A stretch of DNA of 64,000 nucleotides from NCBI GenBank assembly GCA_029747015.1, contig JAKOGI010002416.1, positions 1 through 64,000 on the forward strand, written 5' to 3'. Below are positions 10,644 through 22,500 of the stretch, piece by piece. The translations under genes and the position numbers were made by a program. Every line of letters begins with the position of its first letter. The stretch's first letter is position 1. The notes beneath the pieces are model-generated. The model ran no database searches and had not been told where the DNA came from. It saw nothing but the letters and a program-made list of their open reading frames with translations. This DNA comes from Carnegiea gigantea. Its lineage: Eukaryota; Streptophyta; Magnoliopsida; Caryophyllales; Cactaceae.

Positions 10644-12701
10644 TGTAATAGCCCGACCCTAAATCATATTTATCTATTTAATTAAGCCATGTTATTATTA
10701 TTATTTTTTTCACATTTATTTATCTCATTTAATCATCCCGGTTAGGAGAATTCATTTTGGGCCCCACTTTACACTTCGAGTTCATTTACGTAATAATTTC
10801 GAGTAAATCGATATTAGGCCCCGGTAAATATGATTAGTGATAAATTATTTTTCATAATGTCACAAAAATTTAATTTTTTTAACCATGCAAAAATTTGGGC
10901 CCAAATTCATTAAGTTTGGCCCAATTCATTTGGGCCCAAATTACGGCCTGATTCATTTTAGGCTCAAATTGTGGCCCGAGATTTTTGGTGTAATTAAATT
11001 AAGTTGATTACCATCATTTGTACTAATTTTATTTAGCAAAAGGCCCCCTTTTCAAGCTTAAATATTAGCCAAGTATCGAAGATAAACATCCATGTCATTT
11101 ACCACCATGAAAAGTCTAGCCTTCATATTCTTACTCTCTTCTCCAACATCAAACACCACCCCCATCCTCCAGCATCCAAGCTCAAAGTGAGTAAAAACTC
11201 TAACTTTATCTTGATGTATCTTTAGTTATGGTGATTGTTTTAGTTATGATTTATGTTTTCATGATCAAAATAAATGTTATCATGCCAATTTCATTGTTTT
11301 TGGGATGTTGGATATGGTGGAATTGAGCTTGAGCTTGATCAAGCATGTATGAATCAAGAGATTTTGGATTTGTGTTTATTTGGTTAATTGTTGTGATCTA
11401 GTATGGAAAACAAGATTAAAGATGGTTGGTGATATTATTTTACTCATTTAGGGGGGAATTTGGATGAAAAATTGTATGTGGCATAATATAGGGATTTATG
11501 GCCATGCACGACCTGGTTAAATCTTTGGCATCAAGCGAGTTATTTGCGTTCATTGAGATGGAATTTGAAGTTTGGATGTATTATTGACTTGATTTACAAT
11601 GTTATTGATTTTTTATCAAATGGGTGGAATACGAAAATTCAAATAAATAATTAAAGGAGGTTGTTTCATTCATCTATGCAAATAAGTAGGCTTATGGATG
11701 TGTTTTGAGTGATTTTGAAAAATAGAAGAATTGAAAATTTGAGGTAGATGATTATAGAGTAAATGTGAGTAATATGGCTTTGTAAGGTGATGAGAAGGAG
11801 GACAGATTTGTTAAATAATTTTAAGGAATGATTTAGATGGAGATTTATGTGAACAAAACGGGAAAACAAAAGCAATGTGGCTGCAAACTGGCAGAAAACA
11901 CGGGTCACCTTGCCAATAAACTGGTAATGATCGGCCCAGCTAAAAATTATGATTTTTGGTGGATAGATAGATCAGTAAGTTATCTTTCAAATGCCTTTTG
12001 AATCACTTCATTCCGAGTTGTGTGGAAAAAGGTATGGCCGTTTTTCTAAGACTGCATAGGATGGACCCGAGCTTTGCACAGTTGTGTTCTAACCAAAATT
12101 TAAGAACCCTGTTGTGATAATTATATTTTACACTAACAATGAAAGTTTTGAGGGACTTTTTAAGCTTTTCATACTGGGGTTTTAGCTTAATTGGAGGTTG
12201 GGGGTGAAAGATATGAATTTTTTAAAGTACACCTTCAAACGGTAATATGAGGGAAGAAAGAAATCATGGCATTTGGAAATATTATCAGGAGTTTCTACAT
12301 AATTATGGTATTGCAAAGAAATTACAAAGTTTAGTGAGTTCAACAACTTTCATTTTGTATAGAAGCTTACTTGGGTTGGAAAACCGAGTTAAATAGTTGT
12401 GACAATGAAATTGGAGAAGTAAAGAGGGTAATGACACAAGCTAAGGTTATATGAGCTTCCCTGAACCTCACAACACCCCTCATGTCATTAAACCTTCTAT
12501 TATTCTTTTCAGAAACATCAAAAACCCATGTTCCATTTGTATCCATTAAACTACTTCCATTATCACCTCAATTGTTTTATTTTGGTCTATTTTCTTTAAT
12601 TTGTTTTACTTCGAGTTTAATGACCCTAACTTATTTATTTTTCAAAATTATTTTAGTATAGCTTATCTTATGTTCAATTAAAATATATATATATATATGT
12701 G

Positions 12702-12741
<40 letters not shown>

Positions 12742-13588
12742 TATATTTTTGTATATATATATATATATATTGTTTGAATTGTAGATTCCCTTTTTATTAA
12801 TCAATTTCCATAAAGTTACAAATTATGGGAGTGAAAGTTGTTTAATAACGACGTTTATCTATAACTACATTTCTTAAGCAGAAACAGGGCCTAATCTATC
12901 ATTTCCCATTGTGCATAAGTATTATCAAGTGATATTGCATTTTAAAGACTTCAGGCATGTTCATTGTATGTGTCTTTAGAAATCAGCACGTATTTGTCAA
13001 AATGAAAATGTTTTTGTTAAGTACATCAATGAATCAGTTTAATCAGTGATTTGTCATATAATTAGTGACCCCATCAGTTATCAGTTGCAGGGCATTGCCC
13101 TTCGGTTACCTACGCGGCTTCAGGTCAGGTCTCTCGGTCGGATTGGCAGGTGTACACCTATCCATAGATCGTAATAGCATCAAGGGGGTTCACTATCAGA
13201 TAATAACTAGTAGTTGTGGTTTACATTTATCTCATTCACTGTTTTAACTTAAAATGAATTGCAAAGCGGGCGCCTAACCAACTTATGCAGAGATCATTTA
13301 ACAATATAGGAATGCATGTACTGAGCTTTGGCTCACAGTTCGAAATGTTTTTCATATTTTGTTTTAGGCAAATGCTCAGTAAATTGCCCTCATGCTAGCA
13401 AACCAGTTGAAGAGAATAAGTTGAGCGAGGGAATTTAGAGGGATCAACAATGATATAGTACATGCATCTTTTGGAGTTGTATTTTAAAATTTTCAGTGGA
13501 TGGAGGTGTAGATTATATGGTGAATTAGTCCTAATTCGGGGATTTATTAAGGAGAATGCAATCAGTGAAGCATTTTTAGGGTGTTACA
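10644..13588 (+). repeat. 5' LTR of element A
   Basis: It starts TGTAATAGCCCGACCC and ends GGTGTTACA. It is colinear with 18415-21445. It carries a (TA)n tract at 12682-12770 that the other LTR lacks, and lacks about 165 bp present near the end of the other LTR. Confidence 0.88.
12682..12770. repeat. (TA)n microsatellite in the 5' LTR of A
   Basis: This is an almost pure TA dinucleotide run with a few TG interruptions. The homologous position in the 3' LTR (about 20460) has no such run, so it expanded after insertion or was lost from the other copy. Confidence 0.9.
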
Positions 13589-13612
13589 GATTCGTTGTCA
13601 GAGCCAGGTTGA
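13589..13612 (+). promoter_or_regulatory. Primer binding site of element A, degenerate
   Basis: Directly after the 5' LTR comes GATTCGTTGTCAGAGCCAGG. It resembles the plant Ty3 PBS complementary to initiator tRNA-Met (TGGTATCAGAGC) with several changes. Confidence 0.6.
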
Positions 13613-15000
13613 TTTTCTTTGATGGAATATGGAATGTGAAGAGTAGAGATTGGGGTGTGAGAAGGTTGGTTAGTAAAGGTTATTAGTATATCATTGGAGA
13701 TTTATGACATTAGAGAATTATGACAGTAGAAATGCCTGTTTATCTCTCCTATGTTCTTCACTTATGTTCCTCCGTGTTAGATAGATCCATATGCATTGAA
13801 TATGATGTTAGGTACTTCTACGGCCAATCACATCTCTTGACTATATGCTAGTATGGTAGCCTACATGCAGACCCTATTTCTAAGTTTCATAGTGTTACGG
13901 TCCATGCACGCAGGCTGTTGTAGACCTTATCTATAGTTGGCCCTTGGGTCGAGTCTAGGACTTGATATCATGACTTTATAATGACTCGAGGCTTGGGCAA
14001 ACATTATCACCGAGCTGTTATTAAGGGAGTAGTTAGAGCCGAGAGGGAATAACATGGACATTCTGCAGTATATATTTGCATTTCACTTTGTATCTCCCCT
14101 ACTATCACCACCTGCACTGAGCACTCCTTAGCCGCCTGACAACCTAAAGCCATCGGAACCTGGAGGGGGATTCCTGTATTTGATGGATCAAATGAGATCC
14201 AAATTGTTAGGGATCTCCCTGATAGACCATAGTTTAGCTCTGATGGTGACGTCATGGAAGACTCAGAGAAGGACCCGAATTGGACGAGCATCAGCTTGAT
14301 CGTGATGATAAGAATGTAGAGATTGGTGCTTTGGACAACAGTTTTAATTTGGGCAAGGAGCCTAGGGATGAGTCTGACCTAGACTATGATCCATCTAGGG
14401 ATCATTAGATTAATTTATATTATATGTTAACATCTCAGATAGATTACTTTTTGAGCCCACATGTTTATAGTATATCCAATTGGATAAATGATTTTTGTAC
14501 AGGTTATTACATTGGATATAGTTAGACAGGTCTTTTCAATTATGTTGACTAGTCCCACCTACTTCTGGGCATGTGGCGGACTTAGTCTATTGGGTCTAAG
14601 TAGTGTTATAATTAGAAAGTAGGTGTAAAGGTTGACCTTGGGTGGTCAGTTGGATGTGATATTCTTTGTGGAACCATGTATATGTATGTACACGAGCAAT
14701 TATGGTAATGATATATGAAGCTTTGTGTTATATTTTAATAATACTTGGGCCATGCTAGTTGTATCTATTGTGTTTGTGTATCTTATATATTGGTTGTAGT
14801 CGGTTGACTGAATTACTCAGTTGAATGGATCGTTAGAATATTAAAATATGTATAAAATAAGACAGAAACCCAGATAGAAGAAAATTCAGATCATGGTCAA
14901 GGGTCAGGTGACCAAGTTTTGTGTAATGTGCCAATAACCCTTAGTGGCATGCCCTCAAATCCCTCTAAGTTGGTTAGCAATATGGGAACTCTAATTAATA
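13613..15000 (+). other. Leader / pre-gag region of element A
   Basis: No intact gene is present. Around 14280-14408 a plus-strand frame is rich in D and E (DEHQLDRDDK ... DESDLDYDPSRDH). It occupies the same place as the clearer acidic pre-gag frame of element B at 29021-29377, so it may be its decayed relative. Confidence 0.45.
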
Positions 15001-15049
15001 ACAGACCTTGGTGTCTGAGCTTATGAAGCGAACAGCCCCGACAGCTTCT

Positions 15050-15810
15050 GAAATCCCTCATAAAGTCAACAAATTAGCAGATAAGGTGGACGATACAACC
15101 CTAAAGCATATGATGGAAAGTTTGACCCTATGGAGCTAAAGCATGAATTAGAGGAATAGAAAAGATTTTTAAAACAGTGGAGGTTCCAAGGGATGAAAAG
15201 ATGAATATTTGAGCATTTTACCTGACTGAGCAAGTAGACTTTTTGTGGAACACTGTTAAGGATAGGCTGTGAGGCCTGATTTCACTTGAAGTAGATTTCT
15301 GGAAGAACTAAAGATGAGTGGTAGGATGACTGTGATGCAATATGCTAGCAAATTTACAGAACTATCCAGGTTTACTCCAGAGTTTGTGTCACCTGAAAGA
15401 CTGAAGATGAGGAGATTTAAAAAGGGATTGGCTTTTTATATTTGCAACCCGCTAGCTGGTCAACTAATTCTTACCTATCAAGAGTTATATTAGCAAGCAG
15501 CTGAAGTGGAATGAGTGAAGACTGAATTAAGGGCCTTAAACCCGATTAATCAGAAGAGGAAGTGGACCGAGCAGGGAGCTTTAAGCGAGATTGTAAACTG
15601 AAAGAAGTCTGCTCCCGCTCTTCCCAAGAGTCATCTAGCAAGCTTAGCAAAGTCTTGTGGGAAATTTGGAAGAACTAACCACACCACTCTTGAGTGCCGA
15701 GTGGGAACTAACAAATGCATGTGGTGCGATAGCCTGGAGCCCCTCATTGTTGCCTGCTTCCAAAGATTGAAGGCTGTAAACAAGGGCTCCCACCTTCAAG
15801 GCCCGTAACG
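15050..15810 (+). pseudogene. Element A gag, broken
   Basis: Similarity to the plant Ty3 gag (Retrotrans_gag) core is seen as MTVMQYASKFTELSRFTPEF and RLKMRRFKKGL (about 15325-15430), the usual VxEYxxxFxxLxR...RLKxxRFxxGL pattern. A zinc-knuckle region follows (CGKFGRTNHTTLECRVG, then a CMWC pair, about 15655-15760). The CCHC spacing is disturbed. Multiple stops and frameshifts break the frame. Gag would form the virus-like particle and bind element RNA. Confidence 0.75.
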
Positions 15811-15829
15811 GTAGGAAGGGCTTATGTGT

Positions 15830-16150
15830 TGAGTAAGAAGAAAGCTGCCACCTTTGGTACGGTAGTTACTGGAACTCTCTTTTTAATTTCAAAGCCATTT
15901 TGTGCATTGGTTGATTCAATTACCACTAATTCATTTATTGTATCCACTCGATATGCCATGTAACTGAGCCTTGAAAATAAGGAGATAGAAACCAATTATA
16001 GAATTAAGTTATCCAATGACTCTGGAGTTTAGTATCCTATCTCTTATAAACTTATTCCAATTACTATTGGTGGCATAGTATTCCCTGGAGTTTTAATTCA
16101 ATTTGATCAGACTTTGATATCATTCTGGAAATGAGCTGGTTATGTGCTCA
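15830..16150 (+). pseudogene. Element A aspartic protease, broken
   Basis: Downstream of the knuckle, VTGTLF, FCALVDSITTNSFI and, near 16130, an LGMDW-like remnant match the retropepsin of Ty3 elements. The active-site DSGA/DSGT reads DSIT, losing the invariant glycine. A stop follows shortly after. Confidence 0.7.
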
Positions 16151-16379
16151 TGGGGTCAAGATTGATTGTGAGGACCTTAAGGATATTTCAAGGGATGAAT
16201 AAGGGGGAGAAATATGTTTTATAGGCAAAGAAAAGAAATATCTTATCCTTTAAATTTTGTTATCAAAGCAAGTGAGCTCTTATATTAAGGATATATTGGG
16301 TATTGGTATTACGCTATTGACACTCAACCACAAGAAGGAGCAGAAGATATCCCTGTAGTTTGTGAACTTAGGGATGTTT

Positions 16380-17230
16380 TCCTAAAGAGTCACTAGGACT
16401 CCCCATAAAGAGAAATTGATTTTCGAGATTGAATTAATCCCTGATGCCCAATGTATCTCTAAAGCCCCATATCGTATAGCCCCAATAGAGCTTAGAAAAC
16501 TGAAGATTCAATTAGATAAGCTATTACAGAAGGAATTTATCAGACTAAGTATGTCACCATGGGGTGCCCCAGTTCTATTTGTAAAGAAGAAGCATGGAAC
16601 CTTGAGGTCAGTGTCTATTACACAGAGCTGAACATGGTTACCATCAAGAACAAATATCCATTGCTCTAAATAGATGGTTCATTTCATCGATTGTAAATAG
16701 CAGGAGTATTTTCTAAGATTTATTTGAGATCAAGATACCATCAACTTAGGATTATACTTGAAGACATTCTCAAAACCACACTCAGGGCCAGTTGTGGTCA
16801 CTATGAATTCACCGTGATGCCTTTTGGCTTAAGCAATGCCCCCGTGGCCTTCATAGATCTTATGAATAAAGTTTTCAGACCCTATTTGGACAAGTTTATG
16901 GCGGTGTTTGTGAAAGATATCTTCATATACTTCAAGGATAGATTTGAGCATACTGTTCATTTGAGGACAGTGTTGCAGACCTTGAGGGAACATCAATTGC
17001 ATAGTAAATACAAGAAACGTGAGTTCTAGTTAGAAGAAGTGGTATTTTTGGGGACATGTGGTTTTAAAGGAAGGGATTAAGGTTGATTTGAAGAAGGTAA
17101 AAGCAATTACAGAGTGTCCAAGGCTCACCAATATTGTTGAGATCATAGACTTTTCCGGTTTAGCAGGGTATTATCAAGTTCAGGAAGGATTTATCAAAGA
17201 TCGTCTTCCCTGACCAATTTAGTGAAGAAA
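16380..17230 (+). pseudogene. Element A reverse transcriptase, broken
   Basis: Order of motifs: [42 protein letters not shown] (16416-16610), [32 protein letters not shown] and FVKDIFIY (16905-16930), then CEF-like and LAGYY remnants. The catalytic FIDD box reads FVKD: the first Asp is Lys (16913-16915). Stops and frameshifts separate the pieces. It would copy element RNA into cDNA in the particle. Confidence 0.85.
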
Positions 17231-17560
17231 GCTACAAGGTTAGCAAGAAGATAAAGTGGTAGCCTATACCTCCCGACAGTTCTAGTCTTATGAGAGAAAT
17301 TACCCTATGACCTAGGACTAGCGGTTGTGGTTTTTGCACTAAAAATTTAAAAATATTACTTATATGGAGTACCTTGTAAGATCTATATTGATCATCAAAA
17401 CTTGAAGTATATTTTCACTCAAAAGAAGCTCAATCTGAGGCAAAGGCGTTGACTATAATTGGTTAAAGATTACGACATGCAGATCTAGTATACCCAGGAA
17501 AGGCAAATGTTGTGGTTTGATGCCCTGACAAGGAAGACATAACATACCCTGAACACTATA
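17231..17560 (+). pseudogene. Element A RNase H remnant
   Basis: VVAYTSRQF, a YERNYP-like stretch, and the DHxNLKYIF-type stretch (about 17395-17420) identify Ty3 RNase H. The frame contains many stops. Similarity to pol then ends abruptly near 17560. Confidence 0.65.
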
Positions 17561-17879
17561 GTGATTACTCAGTTGAACATCTTGTGAGGGCTTGAGAACT
17601 CGGGTGTTTAATTAGTGTCACATGGTCAAGCATCCCAAAATATCAATAGATCCAACCCTTTTAAGTTTGAGCCTATAGTACTTCGTGACCTATGACCAAC
17701 ATTTGTATTTGAAGAAAGCATGGAACTCCCAATGGTCATTGTTGTGAAAGTACTACCAGAGAAATTTACATGAAACATCAGCATAAAATGATGTAGACAT
17801 TGACGACAAAATTATCTTTTAGGTCATGAAGATTTTCTTCAACATTCAATGAGGCCCATCAGCTCTCGAACCAAACTAT

Positions 17880-18360
17880 TGGAACTGACAAAAAAGCTAT
17901 GCTAATCAAAGACGGAGATCCCTGGAGTTTTAGTTAGATGTTAAGGTTTTTCAAGAAGTTTCACCAACTAGGGTATAAGGAGTTTTGAACTGCGAACTAA
18001 ATTGAGGCCAAGATCTATTGGACCATACAAGTTTATTGAAAGGTTGAATCCCAGAGCTTGTCAACTAGAGTTACCTATATGACTCAAACATGTGCATAAT
18101 GTGTTCCTTACCTCATAATACAGGCAGTACATCTCACATTCTGACCACACTCTTTTAACCAAACCCATTGTGGTTAATAAGGGTCTAGTGTTTGAAAAGC
18201 ACCCAGTCCAGATACCAGATCATAGGATTAAGTAGTTACGCATCAAGCATATACCTTTAATCTAGGTACCTTGGCCAAATCATACCTCCTTAGAAGCCAC
18301 TATGGGAAATAGAGGATGAGATGCAAGCCAAGTACCCATACTTATTTTAGAGAATCCTAC
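17880..18360 (+). pseudogene. Element A integrase C-terminus and chromodomain
   Basis: From about 17990 the sequence matches the integrase GPY/F module (LRPRSIGPYKFIERL, LELP, HVHNVF) and then a chromodomain of the PVQI type (HPVQIPDHR, IPLI, W..N..LEAT, about 18190-18320). The zinc-binding HHCC and the DDE catalytic core expected between RNase H and this point are missing. A chromodomain directs integration to marked chromatin in chromoviruses. Confidence 0.7.
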
Positions 18361-18400
18361 ATGTTTTGACAAAGTTCATAAGTTTCGAGGACGAAACTCT

Positions 18401-18414
18401 TTAAGGGGGAAGGC
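18401..18414 (+). promoter_or_regulatory. Polypurine tract of element A
   Basis: TTAAGGGGGAAGGC sits immediately before the 3' LTR TGTAATAG, following TTTCGAGGACGAAAC, the usual arrangement for plus-strand priming in plant Ty3 elements. Confidence 0.75.
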
Positions 18415-18459
18415 TGTAATAGCCTGATCTAAATCATGTTTATTTATTTAATTAAGCCA

Positions 18460-18523
<64 letters not shown>

Positions 18524-21445
18524 TTCACATTTATTTAACACATTTAATCATCCCGATTGAGAGAATTCATTTCGGACCCCATTTTGCAATTCGAGTTCAT
18601 TTATGTAACAATTTCGGGCAAATTGATATTAGGCCCAGGTAAATATGATTAGGCAATAAATTATTTTTCATAATGTTACAAAATTTTAATTTTTTTTAAC
18701 CATGCAAAAATTTGGGCCCGAATTACGGCCTGATTCATTTAAGGCTCAAATTGTGGCCTGAGATTTTTAATGCAATTAAATTAAGTTGATCACCATAATT
18801 TGTACCAAATTTTAATTAGCAAAAAGCCCCTTTTTTAGGCTTAAGTATTAGCCAAGTATCAAAGATAAACATCCAGGTCATTTACCACCAAGAAAAGTCT
18901 AGCCTTCATCTTCTTACCCTCTCCTCCAACATTAAACACCACCTCCATCCTCTAGTATCCAAGCTCAAAGTGAGTAAAAACTCTAACTCTGTCTAGATGT
19001 ATTTTTGGTTATGGTGATTGTTTTAGTTATGATTTATTTTTTCATGATCAAAATAAATGTTATCATGAAAATTTCATTGTTTTTGGGGATGTTGGATATG
19101 GTGGAATTGAGCTTGAGCTTGATCAAGGATGTATGAATCAAGCGATTTTAGATTTGTGTTTGTTTGTCTAATTGTTCGGATCTAGTATGAAAAATAAGAT
19201 TAAAGATGGTGGGGATATTATTTTACTCATTTAGGGGGGATTTGGATGAAAAATTGTATGTGGCATAATCTAGGGTTTTATGGCCATGCATGATCTAGTT
19301 GAATCTTTGGCATCAAGTGAGTCATTTGAGTTCATTGAGATGGAATTTGAAGTTTGTATATATTATAGACTTGATTTATAATGTTATTGAGTTTTTATCA
19401 AATGCGTGGAATATAGAAATTCCAATAAATAATTAAAGGAGGCTGTTTCATTCATCTATGCAAATAAGTACGCTTATGGATGTGTTTTGAGTGATTTTGA
19501 AAAATAGAAGAATTGAAAATTTAATGTAGATGATTATGGAGTAAATTTGAGTAATATGACTTTATAAGGTGATGAGAAGGAAGAAGGATTTGTTAAATAA
19601 TTTTAAGGAATGATTTTAGATGGGGATTTATGTGAAAAAAAAATGAGAAAGCAAAAGCAGCGTGGCTATGAACTGGCAGAAAACAGTTACCAATGAACGG
19701 GTAATGATCTGCCTAGCCAAAAATTATGATTTTTGGTGGGTATATAGATCAGTGAGTTATTTTTCAAATGCCTTTTGAATCACTTCATTCTGAGTTGTGT
19801 GGAAAAAGATATAGCCGTTTTTTTAAGACTACGCAGGATAGACCCAAGCTTTTCACAATTGTGTTCTAACCCAATTTTAAGAACCCTATTGTGATAATTA
19901 TGTTTTACACTACCAATGAATGTTTTGAGGGACTTTTTAAGCTTTTCATATTGGGGTTTTATAGCTCAATTGGAGGTGGGGGGGAGAAAGATATAGATTT
20001 TCTAAAGTAGACCTTCAAACGGTAATATGAGGGAAGAAAGAAATCATGGCATTTGGAAATATTATCAGGAGTTTCTACATAATTATGGATATTGCAAAGA
20101 AATTACAAAGGTTATGAGTTCAACAGCTTTCATTTTGTATAGAAGCTTACTTGGGTTGGAAAATTGAGTTAAATGGGTATGAGAATGAAATTGGAGAATT
20201 AAAGAGGGTAATGACACAAGATAAGGTTGTATGAGCTTTCCTGAACCTCATAACACTCCTCTTGTTATTAAACCTTCTATTATTCTTTTCAGAAACATCA
20301 AAAACCCATGTTCCATTTGTACCCAGTAAAATACTGCCATTATCACCTCAATTGTTTCATTTTGGTCTCTTTTGCTTCAATTTGTTTTACTTCGAGTTCA
20401 ATGACCCTAACTTATTTATTTTTGAAAATTATTTTAGTATAACTTATCTTATGTTGAATTGTTTGAATTGTAAGTTCCCTTTTTATTAATCAATTTCCAA
20501 AAGGTACAAATTATGAGAGTGAAAGTTGTTTACTAACTGCGTTTACCTATAAGTACATTTCTTAAGTAGAAACGGGGCCTAGTTTATTGTTTTCCATTGT
20601 GTATAAGTATTATCAAGTGAGATTACATTTTAAAGACTTCAGATACGTTCATTGATTATATCTTTAGAAATTAACACGTATTTATCAAAATGAAAATGTT
20701 TTGGTAAGTACATTAATGAATCAGTTTAATCAGTGATTTGTCATATAATTAGTGCCCCCATTAGTTATTAGTTACAGGGCATTGCCCTTCAGTTACCCGC
20801 GTGGCTTCAGGCCAGGTCCCTTAGTTGGCTTGGCAGATGTGCACTTATCCATAGATCGTAATAGCATCAAGAGGGTTTACTATTAGATAATAACTAGCAA
20901 TTGTAGTTTATATTAATTTCATTCACTGTTTTAACTTGAAATGAATTGCAAAGCGGGCGCCCAACCAACTTATGCAGAGATCATGTAACAATACAGGAAT
21001 GCATGCATTGAACTTCGGCTCACAGTTCGAAATATTTTTCATGTTTTGTTTTAGGCAAATGCTTAGTAAATTGCCCTCATGCTAGCAAACCAGCTGAAGC
21101 GAATAAGTTGAGGAAGGGAATCTGGAGGGATCAACAATGATATAGTACATGCTTCTTTTGGAGCTGTATTTTGAAATTTTTAGTGGATGGAGGTGTAGAT
21201 TATATGGTGAATCGCTTTACTGTGGTGTATAAACCATAGGTGGGTTAATAGTTGATTGTATATGGTTTGATAATGTGTAAATGTGTATAGTTGAAGCTAT
21301 GCTAAACTATGTTATTTCTAGTACACATACTTCAAGCCTTGTCCTTATGGCGGTAACGCCCCTATCATCGAGATTATTAGCCCTAATTTAGGAATTTATT
21401 AAGGAGAATGCAATCAGTGAAACATTTTTAATTCGGGGTGGTACA
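18415..21445 (+). repeat. 3' LTR of element A
   Basis: It starts TGTAATAGCCTGATC and ends GGTGGTACA. Compared with the 5' LTR it carries a (TTA)n expansion at 18462-18523 and about 165 bp of extra sequence at about 21211-21375. Many differences are transitions. Confidence 0.88.
18462..18523. repeat. (TTA)n microsatellite
   Basis: About twenty TTA units near the start of the 3' LTR of A; the 5' LTR has only about four at the same place. A poly-tyrosine open frame across it is an artefact. Confidence 0.95.
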
Positions 21446-21450
21446 ACATT

Positions 21451-22500
21451 GGTCTTTAGTTAACCAAACAAGGTAATGCAATTAACCTAGTTGTTTTAAT
21501 CCCATTACATCACTGATTAGCACCCACAAAACAAGCCATTAGATCCAATTGGGAAGAATGGAAAAATGGATTGCCTTTGGATATGATTGTGGGAAGGAAT
21601 GAGTGGAGGTGGTGGGAGGACGCAGCCACGGTGGTTATAGACAGTAGCAGAGTTCGTTGGAAAGCTCCTGTGGTTGATGACAAAATGGCAATCCCAGTTC
21701 TGGGCCTTCTACTTGCTTCCTAAAATAGAGGAGAGAGGCAAACAAGAGCAGAAGAGGAACATCGACTTCTAGTGGGTGTGGGTGGTTCGAAAATCAACCG
21801 TTAGTGGCGGTAGCCCTTGACTAGTAGTGGACGTGGTAGGAAGAGGGGGAGAATTAGGCATAGAGAGAGAGCGAGAGAAAGGAGTTGATATTTTTAAAAA
21901 ACTACTTTCCTCCTCCTTCACCTAAATGTGTTTTTTGTAGCTTGCATTTTGTTCTTTTTTTCTTCTCTTTTTTCTTTTCAAAAATTTACTGATTTTTATC
22001 TTGTGCATGCTTCAAAGTATTAGCCACACAATTGGCCCAATTTTATTTGCTTACTTATTTATCCGCCTTCGCTTTTTTGTTTTGCTTTTCACTTTTCTTA
22101 CTAACTAAGAAAATGGATCAAATTTTCTACTTGGAAACTTATTTATTTATTTTTTAAAGTTATTGCACATATCTGAGTGTATATATGCATTCACATAGTT
22201 CTATGTTCTTAATGTGACATATAAATTCATAATGACATGCAATATTCAATTTTAACATGCATTTCAAAATGACGAAATTTTTGGTCGGCTCACTACTCTA
22301 ACTTATATTATAATCATATGATTAATGTTAGTCTAAAATTATTAAAATAAATGAAATAATGATTAATTAACGAGCTGTTACAATATTAATGCCATGATAA
22401 GTGCCTTAGTGGGAATATTGTCTCATTGTTTCTCTTATTTATATGACATTCTTTTTAAAAGGAGAATTAAAATCGCAATAAGATAAGTACGAGTACTAAT
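21451..22500. other. Flank of element A, no gene resolved
   Basis: The first 90 bases carry AACCAAACAAGGTAATGC and CCCATTACATCACTG, the kind of sequence found at Harbinger termini, and may be the detached end of the 5916-9389 element. The purine-rich GAGAGAGAGCGAGAG near 21870 resembles a 5' untranslated region. No protein frame is supported. Confidence 0.4.

Larger units (their letters stand above)
10644..21445 (+). mobile_element. Element A: Ty3 chromovirus (Tekay-like) LTR retrotransposon
   Basis: Two direct LTRs (10644-13588 and 18415-21445), both TG...CA, flank a 4.8-kb internal region with a PBS-like site, gag with zinc knuckle remains, protease, RT, partial RNase H, integrase C-terminus with chromodomain, and a polypurine tract before the 3' LTR. 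The element is flanked by ACATG (10639-10643) and ACATT (21446-21450), a 5-bp target duplication with one mismatch. The PVQI-type chromodomain and ~3-kb LTRs fit the Tekay/Del clade. All coding regions are broken and the LTRs differ by many substitutions and large indels, so the insertion is old. Confidence 0.88.

Noticed and set aside
18436..18642. A poly-tyrosine protein
   Set aside because: It is the (TTA)n expansion in an LTR read in one frame.
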